Below, piece by piece: positions 1 to 14,043 of a stretch of DNA of 64,000 nt. A program made the position numbers and the translations under genes. Origin of the DNA: Dictyophora rubrovolvata (taxonomy: Eukaryota > Basidiomycota > Agaricomycetes > Phallales > Phallaceae); NCBI GenBank assembly GCA_029959195.1, contig CP114119.1, positions 1,984,001 through 2,048,000 of the forward strand. The letters are read 5' to 3'. The notes below the pieces were generated by a model. It did not search any database, was not told the origin of the DNA, and saw only the letters and a program-made list of their open reading frames with translations. Every line of letters starts with the position of its first letter. Position 1 is the first letter of the stretch.

Positions 1-10
1 TGCTCATTCA

Positions 11-3000
11 TTACGGTTGGTCGAAAAAAACACACCGTTCTATTTGAGAAAAGAACCAGATTTTGGATGACGAGTCCGCGATATATACGAAGCGATCACG
101 ATCTCTGCCTGATTTGCATTGGAAAAGGATACCATTATCCTCAATATTGATCCCTTGTATCTGAGAGAAGGGCAATTCCCATTCCAGCCGTAACCTGTTG
201 GACCTAAACGAGATAACTTTGGACATTGTTAACATAATAGTGTTATCTCCACCCGGAAGGTCGTAGTGAGCGACATATTTTTCGTTTCTGTATGAACCTA
301 GACGGAGGTCGTCGACAAAACAAGAACAGGAAGTCAAGAATTCACTTGCCTTGATCCAAATCTGGACGATCTTGTCATTACACTATCTTCAAGCGTTGAA
401 TATAACAACGTACCTTTCATCCAAGATTGTCCCAAAGCTTCTCGTGCTGAATAGGGCTGCGGGGCGAATTAGTCTCGAAGGTTTCGATTACAAAAGGGTA
501 GTTGCATACCGTCAAGACTCCATCGGGAGGAATATGCCGTGGCTAGCCAAGTGTGAGCTTCAATTTCAAGAATGTGGCAAAACTGACTAACTATTCTAAC
601 TCTTTCTCTAGCGGGATCATCAAACACAGTTGTGGTATTTCGAACGCCTAAAACACCAGTGTCAGTTCATGAACTCAATGTAAACATTTTGTCAATTCAT
701 CATTCACCTGCGCCGAGATTGGAAGCCAGGTCCATAATCCCGACAGCTGGCTTGGCAACAAGACTGCTGTGGAATTAAGAATTCGTAGTCAAACTGCGTT
801 GATTGAAAACACACCCAACAACCCCTTTGCCTATTCCACTAAAGAAGCCTCGGGCTCCAGAAACCTGTGCACCTTCAAATGGTTTCATCTACAGTATTAT
901 AGTTCATTGCTTGCGAACAAGGAGGTTGAAAAAAAAACACTTACAACCAACCCTTCTACGCCGCTTCCAACGCTGGCAGCGAACGCTTCGGCACCGGTCG
1001 CTACGCCATCCCTTGAAAAGTGCTTAGCATTCGCAGCAGAAGAACACAAAATAAACAGGGGTATTACAATATGTGCCTAGGCTTATTTCGCCGCTGAGCC
1101 AACCGTCGTCTGTTATCCCATTCTGCATCGAATGTAGCAGTTGCCAGACCTAATTGGTTTTATAGAATGCAAAACATAAGAATGCTTTGAAATTACCTTT
1201 TCCAAGACTGTTGGTGACTTTGGAAAAACTATCGCTTACTCCAAAGACTGACTTTTTGAGTAAACTGGAGACGCCCTAAAAATATTATTATCAGCGACGG
1301 CCACAAAGGGGGTGCGACAAAATACTTTGACAACCCCAATGCCAAATTGTTTGCTTATTCCGTTGAGAATAACACCATTCCATGGTTCATAGAATGCATC
1401 CATTACCCCCGAGCTGATATTCTCAAACAAACCAACCGGATTCCCTACGAAATCCGCAAATCCCATGAGCCGAAACGCTTGTCTCATTATCTCTTGTCGA
1501 TAATGATACATAATACGTTGCTGCAGATCAGGTATCGTTTGTCGTAAATCATCTAAAACAAGTGCATTAAGCCGAAACGGTGCATCGTTTACATTCCCTA
1601 AATAGTTGAGTAACCCTCGCATTATAAATGCAAGTGGATCGCTTGTATTGGATCTAGTAAAAACCCTTAGCTCAAGCTTATGAAAGAATTGTAAGGCCGT
1701 ACTTTTCGTCGGCATCTGTACGCGGTGTTGTCATGAAAGATACGATCAACTTTACGGGTTGAAGTTGCAGGGTTTCAAAATATACGGTTTGTCCCTCAGC
1801 GCTGTTAGAAGGCTCTGGTATCTCCGTAGGATGCAAGATAAGAACATCCCTGACAAACGTCAGTAGCTTCCCCTCCGTCAGCTCTGAAAACATACGATTG
1901 ATTGTCTCCCCAACCAACAGGTATTTTAGACATATCATAAAGGGTTGATAAGAAAGCCTCGTCCAATTGAATTGTTAAAGATTGCAATAGAACTGAAGCG
2001 TATTTTACAAAAAGTACGCCGTGAGCTATTAATAGACGCTTAAGAATAATGAATTTATGAAGGGAATGAAGGTCAGACCTTGATCATTCAAGTATACTAT
2101 TGAAATTTGTATAGCTGGCGGCGGTGTAGTCATACCGTCTTGCTTCGGTAATGGCGATGGTTGCAATGCGACGGGGTACATCGCGTCGTAGAGCTGATTG
2201 TCTATCTGAATGCTGAAACAAGAGAAGGTTATTGATTGGGCTGTGACGGTCCGGCTATACTCCACGTTGAGTTGTCGTAATGACATGTAAACAACTTCTA
2301 CCATGTCGCGGTTTATTAACGAGACACCGAGACCGACTAGATCCAGGTTTATCGTTAAGAATGGTGTTTCGTCCTGTAAGACCACCTCGAAGCTATCTTG
2401 GAAGCTCCCTAATATACCCGGACTAGACGAGGAACTGGATTGCCGCTTGGGTTTGTATAAACTCGTCGACTCCCTGTAATTGGATATAGTCAGCCTCTGG
2501 GATGATCCTTCCGCTCGGATATCCAAAGAGACAGCTCTGTGACCCTCTTCGGTCTGATCCCTATAAGTTAGCCATTTCAATGTTTGTGCAATTCACTTAC
2601 TGGAAATTTAAAGGGGCGTAAGTTTCCGATCTCCATGATATCTATAACACGATCTTTCCCATTAATGGTTAAGAGTAACTCTTTGTTCCTGGGCGCGGGC
2701 AAATCCCAAGCATAATTCAAGGTGGAATGACGAGTGATTCGATGCATGATATATAGACCGAGAGCGTCGTCTGTCTTAGCCTCAGCATGAGACTCGTCCT
2801 AGCCCGATGTCACTTTATACCGACTGAGGTTAACAAGAAACACGTACTTTTTGACAGAAAATGAAATCATAGTCGCTTGCGTTTTCAATAATGAAAGGCC
2901 AGGATTCATTCTCCTTGTTGAGGCTAACATGGATTGTGGGCCCTTCGACAGCAATGTCAGCCCGCACAAGACATGCCAGCTCCGCGTCCTCTGTTCCTAA

Positions 3001-6000
3001 CGGGTACAACCGAAAATGCACCATACCAATATCCTGAATGTTTATGGGAGTCGACCTGGGAACAAATTGAGTTATAAGCTCGGGCCTGGAAGACAAAATT
3101 CACGAACCACTTTGCATTTAATCCAGAGTACGCGACTGTCAGCAATTTCGCCAATGACCTGCGGGTATATCTCAAAGACCCTCGAGTGCCAGGTTGCAAT
3201 ATAGAATCTTCAGTTGGAGGCATGCCCTTTTCTCGAAATTGAATCGCCTGGTCCATGTTGTTTTTTATCAAGAATCGAGGAGCAATCGTAATGACTTTGC
3301 ACAATTCGTATCTACCTTGCCCGGGCGTCCAAGAAATACCAATATTGTTTTCAGTATCTTTCGCCGTTGGTAACGTCAAAGCCATTTCGGCACTAGGAGC
3401 TTCAAAACTCAAAGTCTTTGAAGAATTAGTTTTTATCCCTAAGCAACGGAAGAGTGTCTCACCTGAGACCAACCGGAGCCTCCGACCCTCAGAACAAATT
3501 CATGACCTTTGTGATAAGAATGGGAGAGCACTGCGGAAATGTTATTGTGTATGTTTTCTGTATAAACTTGAGAACATACAGAACGGGGTAGGCTTAGAGA
3601 GTTCAGCTTAAATACAATGAGACGGGGGAGATGAGGCATTAAAAGAAACCCTACCAGACTCCCTTTCACCGGCAACTTCCTGTGGGACACCTGCGCGAGT
3701 AGATCGCAGGGATAAAAACTGAAACGGTAATCCAGTCTTATTTACTACAATGAAAGGACTGTATATCTGCACTCTAAAGGCTCCGCCTGAATTTTCGTGT
3801 TTTCTAGGACTAATTGAGCCGTTTGGACGAAACTATTATCATCGACTCACATAAAATTGAGACGAAGATCTAAACTCCTATCGCTTGGATCCTTCAAAGT
3901 TAGCTGTTTCTCGACATCATATTCTTCAGAAGTTCCGACGCTTATGACAGCATAATTACTGGATTTAAAACCTGATAATAGGCATTAGGAGATGAAGCGG
4001 GATTAGCACTGCTCGTACATGTGTCCTGAATTGTGATACTCATAACAACCAGATGGCTGGGTTCAACGCAGTGGACTGGCATTAGGCCACCCTGACGGAG
4101 ATAACTGTTCCAGGATTGCTCCAGTTCTTTGTCATATATGTTATACTGTATATTATAAGGGAGCAGGTTTTCAACTTCAATAGGTGCCCGGAGATGGAGT
4201 GTTAGCTTCGGATAGCGTCTAAAGCCAATGAGTCAAAAAAATGAGCGAGACGAAAATGAACTACTTTGTCAGTGTATCATTAGAGTTAAACTCGGCACAG
4301 GCCTGAAGACGCCAGGCAGGCTCTGAAGACTGAGCATGTCGGCAAACGAATAGTCGAGTCCGGTTCACAGTTAATTCTTCCCATTGAAGAGGGTTTGACC
4401 ATTTATAACCAAATCCTTCTGAGTAGACATATAAGACAAAGAATAGTACGCCAAGGATGAAACATACGGTCAGGTCGCACTGTAATCCTGCTTTCTGTGA
4501 CTCTGTCAATTGGGAGGGGATATTCATCGTCCGGGGCTGGTCGATTATCAGAAAGAAAAAAAATAAAATGCATATCTCGGTCTCACCGATTTTTTCTACG
4601 ACACTGGTAGGCTGGCCATTATAATCTATTAGCATCAACTCCAAAGGGAACAACGTGTTATTTTTCACAAGAAAGGTGGATCGCAAAGTTACCACTTTGA
4701 CGTGTCCTTTCAGGGAAACGTGACATAACAAACGTGCGGATACTTTCTGTGTTTTGGGACGAAGGGTGTAAATACACTCCCCTTCGTTTCCTACAGCAAT
4801 ATTATGCACTTGTTCCCAGGGTTTACTAATAAACTGTACCCCTAGGGAATTATGTCCTGTGACAGATACATGCTAAAGGAATTATTAAAACTGAAGCAAT
4901 ACTTGAAACAAAATCCTACCTCCCGCATGGTCTTCCAGTCATCAAATCGCCAGTCGATTGTCTCTCCATTCGCTATTTTTACTATTGGTGAATGTTTGTC
5001 GGGACCATTTATGTCCGACCATACATTGATAGGTCCACCAGTACGATTACAGATACGATAGGGGGCGTAACTTCCTCTGGCCTTTCGTAAAACCCGATCA
5101 CCTTCTCTCTGCCATGCATCGAACATTGAGAGCGCCAGTTCAATAAGTGTGCTGCTGATGTTGACATTTAGGCAGTCTTGGGAAGCTATCGTTGCATTCA
5201 AACCACCCGAAGCTCCTTGACGACCAATCTTGTGGATTTTGTTAATAACAAATATTGAAGCGTTGGAACAATCTTACTGAAACAGAAAGCTTCCACGGGT
5301 CAATGAGAGGCTCCCAATGTGAGTTTCCTAGATTCCAGTACGTTATACTGGTATCGACGGAAGTATGAGCATGAAGCTATAAACAATATAAATTAACGGC
5401 CGATACAGAACTTCGAATGGTACCAGGCGTACATCTGCAGACCAATCTTGTACGCTGAGCTCAGAAGCTTTGGTACTCAGATGGACAATAGGTAACTCAT
5501 AGATGTCACCAATCAAAACAAGTCGGAAGCCGTCGAAGACAGCTTTGAACTTTAGTAACAACCGGGCCATAGTTCAATAAGATGTGAATGAGAAAGAGAG
5601 CAGAGACGTACATGTTCTTTTGAAGTAATAGCCTGCGGCGGAACACCTCGTCCTTGACTGCCAAGTGAAGTACTGCGATTAGAAAGCAAGTTAGGCTTTC
5701 TTCCCCCGTTCAAGTCAAATGAACCGTTTGGGGGGTGACTCTGCTCGGACTGTCGAGTGAATAACTCTACAGCTTTGTTAACAATGGAAGAAATCAAGAT
5801 GATATCACGATATGACGCTCGAAATATCACTGTCTGTAGAGTAAGCTCCAGATTGAACACTTTCTGGTCGTCTATTTGACGATTGTCCATTGAGAACGTT
5901 AAATCAAGGTCATCCAAGAAGCGCACAGCTTCTGAAGGTTTATCCATACGAAGTAGTGACATTCCGAGACGATTAACCGTCAGAGCCATGATTGTCTTGT

Positions 6001-9000
6001 GAACTCAAAGTCAAGATTTATGCATCGACGAACATTATGCTTACCTGCTGTGATAGAAGGACCTGTTTTATGGATAATTGGATGGCCTGGGTGTCAGCTG
6101 CCACGTCCGTTTCCAATACGCTGATGATCACATCGTGTAAGTCAATTCGGAAATCTAATCCAGTTGGTTTGGAGCCTTGGCTTTGATTATCAACAGCTGG
6201 ATCATCAGGCTCTTTGGTAGAGTCCAGAGTTTCATCTGTAGCGGAGAAGAAACCAAGCAATGCAAAAAGCGGTTCCACTGTAAATATGATCTTTGGAGAA
6301 TCGATAGTTACGATAGCCAGTGACGATGGTTCGGCCCCACCAGAAGTAGTGTAAAGGATCATAAATTGGTTCCGGTCGTGTTTCGCAGCTGGAATGATTT
6401 CTCGAAAACGATTCGATCCGCTGCGTGTATTGGTTATCGTAAAAGACTTTAGAACAAGTTCTGCTTCGGCGGCACCGTCTGTCAGCACCTTATAACGAAG
6501 TCGTGTGTCATTGATAGCGAACTTCACGATCCCACTTGTTTGTAGATCTGATGGCCATCTGGCCGTTTCATCGTACAGGTGGAGATTAATCGAACCAATC
6601 ATAAGTTCCAAACTTAAAGAAGTCCAAGCACGTACTCCATCGGCAGAAACGGTCTGTATCTCTGGCTGTAAATTCACGGTGGAAGTGATTTGAACGCCAG
6701 ATGGCGGAGGAGAAATGGAAGTTATGGGCGGGTCAGACACAGTCGATTCCACCTCTTGTGGACCGTCACTCTTGACCACTTTTAGAATGGAGCGGAGGGC
6801 GCCGATCAAGAAACAATATTGAGGTCGATTTAGCTGTAATTTGACGTCAGAAACCTTAACTGTCATCTAGAAAGAACATTTAAATTCATCAAACTTTAGA
6901 GCATAATGTGAACATACCTGACTATCCGGGTAATTAGAATCCCGTATACGGTCTATATCCAGCTTCTGAAGAAGTGTGGTATTGACCTGGACTCTGTCAA
7001 TAATATTCATCCGAGACACTCTCCCTTCGTGGAATATCTCTGATGTCAACTGGATTCCTTGAAGAGACGCCTCGGTCCTAACAGTAGTTTCTTTGTAAAA
7101 ATTACGCGCTGAAATCTCTCCTAGTTTCATGACAAGTGTATTGTCAGATCCTGTGGGGTCCTGGGGATATATAAGAATGGGTGACCGTATGAAAATATCA
7201 AACTGCATGCGCTGAATCTCTGCAGCTCGTTCTGCAGCGGCGGCGGCGGCAGCATCATACAAACCCTTGAGTTTTGCAAATTTAATCAAAAATCGGTATA
7301 GATCATGATACGGTCCTTCCAGAAAGGTCAATCGCAAAGCGCCGGACTTTAACGTTACAAGGGAATTAACGCCTTTAAACGTCGTCTTGTCTTCAGGGTC
7401 AAAAGTTTGGTATCCAAAATTAGCGAGGTTATCTCCTTCGATACTGAGAATTCTCTTGAAATCATTCGAATGCGTTTCCGAATCAGAATCATCAAAAAGG
7501 GAAAGGGATCCCAGGACACCGTCTACTTTCAAGGTATTACGATAAATCTTCGCTGATGCATTCGCTGTAGACAATGCCAGTGTAGCCAACTGGATATTAT
7601 CGTTGATGAGTAGAACTGTAATGAATTGAGTGTTGTACATTGATCAAATCGAGAAATTTATACCTTGAACACTAGCCAAATTTAAATTGACACGTATTTT
7701 GCTAGGTCGTGGCAATGGATCATGAAGTGTATCGTTGGAGGGTATCCCATTTGGAGCCGAGATTGCTTCGGATTGTGGAGGTGATAAAGACCTCTCGGGC
7801 ACGAAAGTCGTCATGATGAAATCGTATAATGCTATCACGGGCTCGGGACATGCATGAAAGATAATCGTGGATATGAGAATTTGGATATCTTGATCAAATC
7901 CGTCATGCTTGGCCATAAACTCAGGATGTCCTTCTTGAATACGAATGTAAGAAACGGTCAAAAGATGACCTTCTGGCACTGAGATGTCTTCGCGGGATGT
8001 AAGCAAAGGCACTGTCATATGACCGGCTCTAGATAAGGTCACAGTAATTGATCTAACAAGGGGTGAGCACAAAGATCCTTTCTTACAATAAATACACACC
8101 GTAAGACTACGCCCACTGTGATCTTAAGGTCTTCTGCGTTGCAGGATAAGCGAAAGTTGTCCAAGCGTAAATCTCCCAGTTCTGTTTCTGTTCCATTGCT
8201 ATCTGCCTTGGATACAAGCGCTTCCAACCTGTCAACTTCGAAACTCAAAACAAGATTCTGGGGTTTAGTGCTTTTCTGTCAAGGAATGAGATACGCCGAG
8301 CGGTTATTCAAAAAGACACTAACTGAAGAAGAATCATCTTCGGCATCCAAGAATGAATCCTTGTCCTTTGTAGAATTGTCATCATTTCCGTCTTCTAAAG
8401 GATAATCCACCAATTGGTCTGACAAGAAGAACCCTGACGGTTTGAGAATGTCGGGTGCGGTATCGTTGTTTACTTGAACATGTCGTTGAGAATCGGATAT
8501 GAATTCTGCTCGATCGAATTTCGGAATGGCAGTATCAACGAATTTCACAAGAGCCTTATACTTGGTATCCGAGATATTTACTCGTAGCGAGGGAAGTCTT
8601 CCGGAAATCTTCATGCGGGGAATGTCCAAACTGGAAGGTAACCTGACTCGACTGGGAAGGATGGAGTTCTGTAAAGATAGTTGAATGTTAATGCGCTCTA
8701 CAATATGAAGCGATCCTTTATCGCTGGCGGTGTCCAGTGCGCGAAGACACGACTTCAAATTTGGTCCCAGCAGAAACTAGAGATATTTTAATAAAAAGGC
8801 TAAGTATGTTGGAAAAAACCTCACTTGAGCGGCCTTAAACGTGACAGAGAATCGATCATACATATGGCTCTCCAAATCTTTCCAGTCTTCCAAGTCGAAA
8901 GATTCGCTCAGCTTTTTATCCAATTTTTGTCGGGCATCTTTTGCTGCTAGCTCGCTCTCAATGGCAATATGACCCGCGTCGAGAACCAAATGTGGATTAT

Positions 9001-11709
9001 TTTCAGACATAACGCTGCTTAAGCATGAGAAAAATAGCGCATAAGTGAGCTAAATGCTACTCGCTCTTCTGGTATTATAATGATAGGCGCTTGCATATCC
9101 ATTTTTATATCAATTGTCTTGTGCGAGTTCAAAGCGTATTCAAGACCGGCTCTGGTTTCTTGTCGGAGGCCTTCCAATGTTTGACTAGCTGCCCCCTGTG
9201 TGGTAATCAGCATCAGGATCCAATTACAAGTCAAAAAGCTAGCTTACCAATAGCGCATCAACGGATTCCAGCTGACTTTCTGGCGGTCGGAAGAAATTGT
9301 AAATGGCTTCGACATAACCCCTATGATAAATAATTTCCATGTAACGCAGGCGTATAGTTAGGGCGCTATCCGCACGTTCATCGAGCGGTTTGTTTTCGAA
9401 CTTGAGATACAGAAATGGGTCTTCTTCGTGGGATTGCGAAGATATTAGGGCCGACTCCTGTTCCTTCAGGCGGACTATTTGTGGATATATACTTTTCGGT
9501 ACAGTATTATCGAACACTTTGAAACCGCCTAAAGCAATTGTTGTTTCGAGATTGTTGGGACGCTCGATGAACTCCACTTTGAAGCGATCAGAGACCAATG
9601 ACATAATATCACCAGCCTGAGGAGCAGACTTCAAGGCCAGTGAGCCATGCTCCAGTTGAGCAGAGACGCGTAGTTTCAGAAATTCCGCTGAAACTTCCCC
9701 TGTAAAATTTTCACCGGTGTTTTGATCATAATCAATGGCGGCATATAATTCTTTCAGTTGTTCATCTGTCATGTTCAACACATTCCCTGTTTGAACCACC
9801 GGTTCTTCAGCTGTGTTGTTGGTCCCGTAGCCCAGGAGCCAATTAAAACCCCACCCCACACCAGTTTGCGTATTGGATGTTTCCTGAGGCTTTTGCTTTT
9901 GAAGCTTTCCCTCCTTGATGTCCTTCCGTAATTGGCGTCGCGTCAAGTATCTGTATAATTGAATGTCCTCGTATGACAGGTCATACTCCAGCTTCTCCAA
10001 AGCAGACTTGTCCTGCCTTCATTAAGAAACATGCGTATGACGAAAACAAAACAAACTTACATCAGGAGAAAGCTGATTTATTAACTTTTTTCTGAATAAC
10101 GACATGTATGCACGTCGATTGTCACCAATTTCCTTCATGTAGGCAAAAGTCCACCTTCGATTTCTTTCGTGAACTTCTCTGAGAACTGCAGTTGCTGCGA
10201 ACTTGATCAGGGCACGCGACTTGTTTTCCGCCAAATCTTTCGGATCAGGAGCATAGCGTTTATACTTAAATCACATGAGTGGAAACATTTTTTGTGAGAT
10301 AGTTAAACAAACCTGATTACGACGAAGATAAAAATGATATATATCTAACAACGAAATGATATTTCGATACTGGTGACCGTCTAAAGTGAAGGCAATCTCT
10401 TCAAAAGCAAGGTCAATACTCGTTTCTGGTGTTATAGCGTCCATGTGTTTGTTCAACGTTATCTGTTTTTGATAAGTTACAAGTCAACATTACATATATA
10501 TATATAGCCTCACTTTTCCTTCTCCCGTCACAGGTTTCAAGACATATTGATGATCTGGAGTATAATCATTCTGAGCAATCTAAAAGTATACATGAGCGTG
10601 CAGATCAAATCGGAGCAAGGCTAACGAAAGATTTACCATGGACGCGAACATGTCTAAGGTATCAGCTGCAGGTAAATTGACCATACTTTGACAATCAGTA
10701 TCGAAATACACTGTCAGTGATTCGAGTCTAGCAAGCTATTCACAAATATTAGCATTGTTTGAATTGGTTGTGAAAGACTCTCCCAACTTTGCGAACGGTT
10801 GCCGCGGTACTCTGTATAAACGTGGGTAGCCAAAATTCATCAACTGATGTTGCTGTGAATCCTGCCAGGGTTATACCCGCAGCGAAGGGGCGCTGAAGAT
10901 TGTCAGCCGAAAGCATGTTGAGAAAATGATCATCATACACCGGGGCTCCTGTCATCCTCATACCGTATATGTATATTCTTGACAGTAACTTGAAGGTTGT
11001 TTATAATTTTCGTGACAAGAGATGGGATGAACCCTTGTGGTTGAGCTGTAACGGCTTCTTAATCAATACAAACACAATACGAATCAAGCTCTCCCACATT
11101 CAGGGTCGTCACTTTGACCTCTCAATAGAATATCTGAGCTTTCTAACTTTTCTGTCTTTATAGCTTGAGCACGACGCTCGTCATCCTCAGGATCGAACTA
11201 ACGTGTTTTCATTGAGTGACTGGCTAACCATATATCGAATTTTTCTTACCTTTGTATGTGAAGATGGAGCCACAAGTAAATACACATCCTCGATGTGGAC
11301 CTCAAGCGGTTTGCTGTTTAAGGCCGCCCACGAGAAGGATAACGTGAACCGACCCATATGACCTTTTATGGCTAAGTTTAGTTGTTTACGATACTGTGTC
11401 ACTCTAGAACGGACCTTGGAGGACGTCAACAGGTAATCGAAATTTGTCTAAAGCCTTTTTCGCCAACACCAAGCCTGATAATTCGACTTGGCCTAAGACT
11501 TTGTTAGCAAACGATTTCGCTAGGTTCAGTATATCTTACCTCGTTTGAGATCATAGTTTAATCGATCTATGTCTAAGTTCTCAATATACGGGGCAAGAAT
11601 GCGATTAACCAACTAAGAAAATTCCATTGGAGCTGGTCAATACCGGGACGTGATAAGACATATATACCGCATGCAGGATTTCTCTCAATGGGTCAGTCCA
11701 GGACCACAT
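11..11709 (-). CDS. VPS13: Vacuolar protein sorting-associated protein 13 (VPS13), complete
   Basis: VPS13 is a giant rod-shaped protein that bridges organelles at membrane contact sites and carries phospholipids along a hydrophobic groove. The start is the ATG at 11709, followed by a short first exon and then the chorein N-terminal block around 11600-11190 ([15 protein letters not shown], then [17 protein letters not shown] and a VEDVYLL-like [10 protein letters not shown]). The long middle (about 11-5.5 kb) has the usual extended-chorein character and an alanine run near 7240. The VAB/SHR-binding region includes [19 protein letters not shown] near 5060-5000. The C-terminal end has [16 protein letters not shown] near 520-420 and a PH-like domain in the last exon (about 302-11: [21 protein letters not shown]), with a TAA stop at 11-13. 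More than twenty short introns interrupt it. I saw no break in the frame. Exon borders in the middle were not all resolved. The family call is very secure. Confidence 0.95.
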
Positions 11710-12592
11710 AATTCGTTTTCTCTATAAAGACCCGAACTATATTCGATTGCTTCACGGATTGAGATGAAAGTTGTTGTCGAAACTCCAGGTTACGTCATTG
11801 ACCGGAGACGAGGGAGATGACAAATGCAAGATCGCGAACAATGTGGACAGTTGTGGACAGTTTTGAAAAGACCCAACCTAACTCAAACTTAACCCACGTA
11901 TTCACATGAAGAATACACTTGTAAAGTTATGACCTGCACTGAACAATGTTTATTTATGGGTCTGCTAATTCGGCTTTCACAAACACAAAATGGAAGATCG
12001 AATGGAAAACTGCTTATTTGTTAATCGCTCTGCTGAAAATCCACTGATGGCTTGACAGGAAAGAGGCTAATGAACGTCTCGCGAATTGCACATGCACTAG
12101 GCTGAGACATCGGTTGCCACAGACTGATAGTGCCATCTGACTAGTCTTTCCCATAGACCTGAACAACTTAAGAACAACCACACCCCAGAGAAAACTTGCT
12201 TCTGTCGTTATTCCTGAGGCGTGTTTACCATTGAAAAGACCCAAGGTTAATCTTCTAATCTTGGAGCAAGCTGGCCAGCCGGAACTCCTAACTGGGTAGT
12301 TTGGAGTCTTTCTTCGGAGAATCTGTCCTCAAAATATGGGATTTCCCTCGTTTTAATCTAGTTCGACTTGCACGCAACTAACACAAGCAATTGAATTATA
12401 AATGATAACCAGGAACAGAAGTACTATCATGAAGCGTACCAGAGTGTAACCAGCGGAGAAGTCAAAATTCCATAACATGTCAAAGTAGGCCGCCCATTAA
12501 TACCGCGAATTGCACATTTACCTGACCCGGGGAGCGCGTCAGCACTCGTGACTCAAGAAATTGTTTGAGACACCCATTCTTTCAGTTGAGAC
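11710..12592. other. Gene-poor gap upstream of VPS13
   Basis: This stretch holds the VPS13 promoter and no convincing gene. A minus-strand open frame at 12014-12244 matches no family I know. Small repeats are visible: a 10-base tandem TGTGGACAGT at about 11842-11861, TTGAAAAGACCCAA at 11863-11876 and again at 12231-12244, and CGCGAATTGCACAT at 12080-12093 and again at 12504-12517. None of these points to a recognised mobile element. Confidence 0.5.
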
Positions 12593-12890
12593 TTAGAGGG
12601 TACTTTGGACCTTGGCTGCGTCTGCTGAGAGCTCCAGTGTCTCGCCGTGTCGGAGGAAATTAATCTTGCGGATCAGCGTTCGCCGGGTTGGGATCAGATC
12701 TGTGAGAAAAAAAGTACTAAGTACATAGGTTATAGAGCATGTTCGTAGATTCCTAAGTGGTATCTATACTCGTGCTGAAAGAAAACTAATGTGCACCGGC
12801 AAGAAGGCAATAAGGTTCGGATCCAGTAAGCGCTCTTTCAGCTTCGAATACAAATACTTGACCCAATGCAAGTACAAATGCATTCTCCAT
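12593..12890 (-). CDS. Weak candidate: two-exon small protein with an RHGET string
   Basis: An ATG at 12890 opens a frame (MENAFVLALGQVFVFEAE) that runs to a GT donor after 12797. The acceptor is at 12700, behind a pyrimidine run ending CACAG, and the frame then continues (PTRRTLIRKINFLRHGET) to TAA at 12593-12595. The two exons (94 and 107 bases) join in phase and give 66 residues. RHGET resembles the catalytic motif of the histidine phosphatase superfamily, but the rest of that fold is absent, so the match may be chance or a remnant. I do not recognise the protein. It diverges from another weak candidate that starts 91 bases away. It could equally be spurious. Confidence 0.25.
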
Positions 12891-12981
12891 TTCTAAAGGC
12901 TATTTCCCTTGATGTCTATATTTCTGTCCCACGTCGCGTCATCACCTCAACAAATCCCTCCAAACCAATCTACTGACTGCT

Positions 12982-13493
12982 ATGAGTTCACCGACTTGCA
13001 GGTGGCTGCCAGCTCTTTTGTTGAGTGAGTCCTAGCTCTTTTTAATATATTCCAACTATCATGGTTCTGCTTTCAATTGTTGGTCAGTAAATTGCTGGTT
13101 TCTCAATTTTCGTCGGTCTGTCTATACTGCACAGTCCCGACGTGGTCATCTGTTTCCGGTTTCTGTGCGTGTGGTGAACACATTACTTAAACAGTGACGT
13201 TAACTTACCTACCGAGTTGCGAAGATGCCGATCTGTACGAACTATATGAATTTAGATCACGTTCTCTACGTTTTCTACATGACCTGAGGAGAAGGCTGTC
13301 CGGAGAGGGTATCAGTATGGGTTTATTCCATTACTGCTACAACCTGAACAAGATTCGTTTTCAGATTCAGGTGTCGTATCGGTTAACACCGTCTGACATG
13401 CCCGTGTTTCTCTTGCACGCACTTTCTGAAGATTACATTTGTTCTACCGATGAAGAAGGTGCAATGAACTTGGCCAAGAAACGCGGAAAGTAG
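12982..13493 (+). CDS. Weak candidate: small protein with hydrophobic N-terminus
   Basis: An ATG at 12982 gives MSSPTCRWLPALLL. Splicing from the GTGAGT donor at 13025 to the acceptor ending at 13194 continues in phase into a 299-base exon ending in TAG at 13493, for 113 residues in all. The first 25 residues (WLPALLLMTLTYLPSC) look like a signal peptide. The rest (DLYELYEFRSRSLRFLHDL, then SYRLTPSDMPVFLL) is charged and matches nothing I recognise. The 170-base intron is long for this genome. The second exon overlaps an antisense open frame at 13444-13755 of equal standing. Small secreted protein is only one reading; this is a low-confidence model. Confidence 0.3.
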
Positions 13494-14043
13494 GTGTAAG
13501 CTTTGCTAAATTTCCTCTATAAATGGTTGTTAAAACATGATGTTTTCCAATGTCCTGAATCAGAAACAAGGCCCTCCTTGTCTCGCTGGACGGCGTCCCA
13601 TTTATCGTTCTGACGTGACCATATTTTGTATCACAATCGCACCCACTCTTGGACTTCACCTGAATCCTGAAAATTGCTTTTAATACCCTCGTCATACGTA
13701 TGTTTTGGTTATATTTTCTGGACATAGCTCTTAGGACTAGTAACTCGTAAAGCAATTTCCTTTAGCTCTCAAATGACATAAAAACATGAAGGTGTTTTGA
13801 CTCAATAGCGTAATAAAACAGATCATTACTAATTCCATATGAACGTACGACCACGAATGTGCATTTGAAATCCAAGCAGAGGTATGGTCGGCAAATGCCT
13901 CGGACTTAGGCTCGAGTTCAGCCTTATAAAAAAAAGAAGTTCAAGGTCCGCGGGCGCTTTGTATATTTTATCACGGCCGAGCGAAACTTTGTTTGGTCTC
14001 CTTTATTCGTGACACTCCCTTGGACTCCTTTTTCCCTTCAGCT
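13494..14043. other. Intergenic, elongase promoter side
   Basis: No convincing coding sequence. The antisense frame at 13444-13755 has no recognisable domain. The AT-rich part nearest 14044 presumably carries the elongase promoter, but I see no clear core element. Confidence 0.45.

Noticed and set aside
12815-12830. GGTTCGGATCC, resembling a tRNA B box
   Set aside because: No matching A box, no acceptor stem and no cloverleaf could be built around it; it lies in the weak candidate exon on the other strand.
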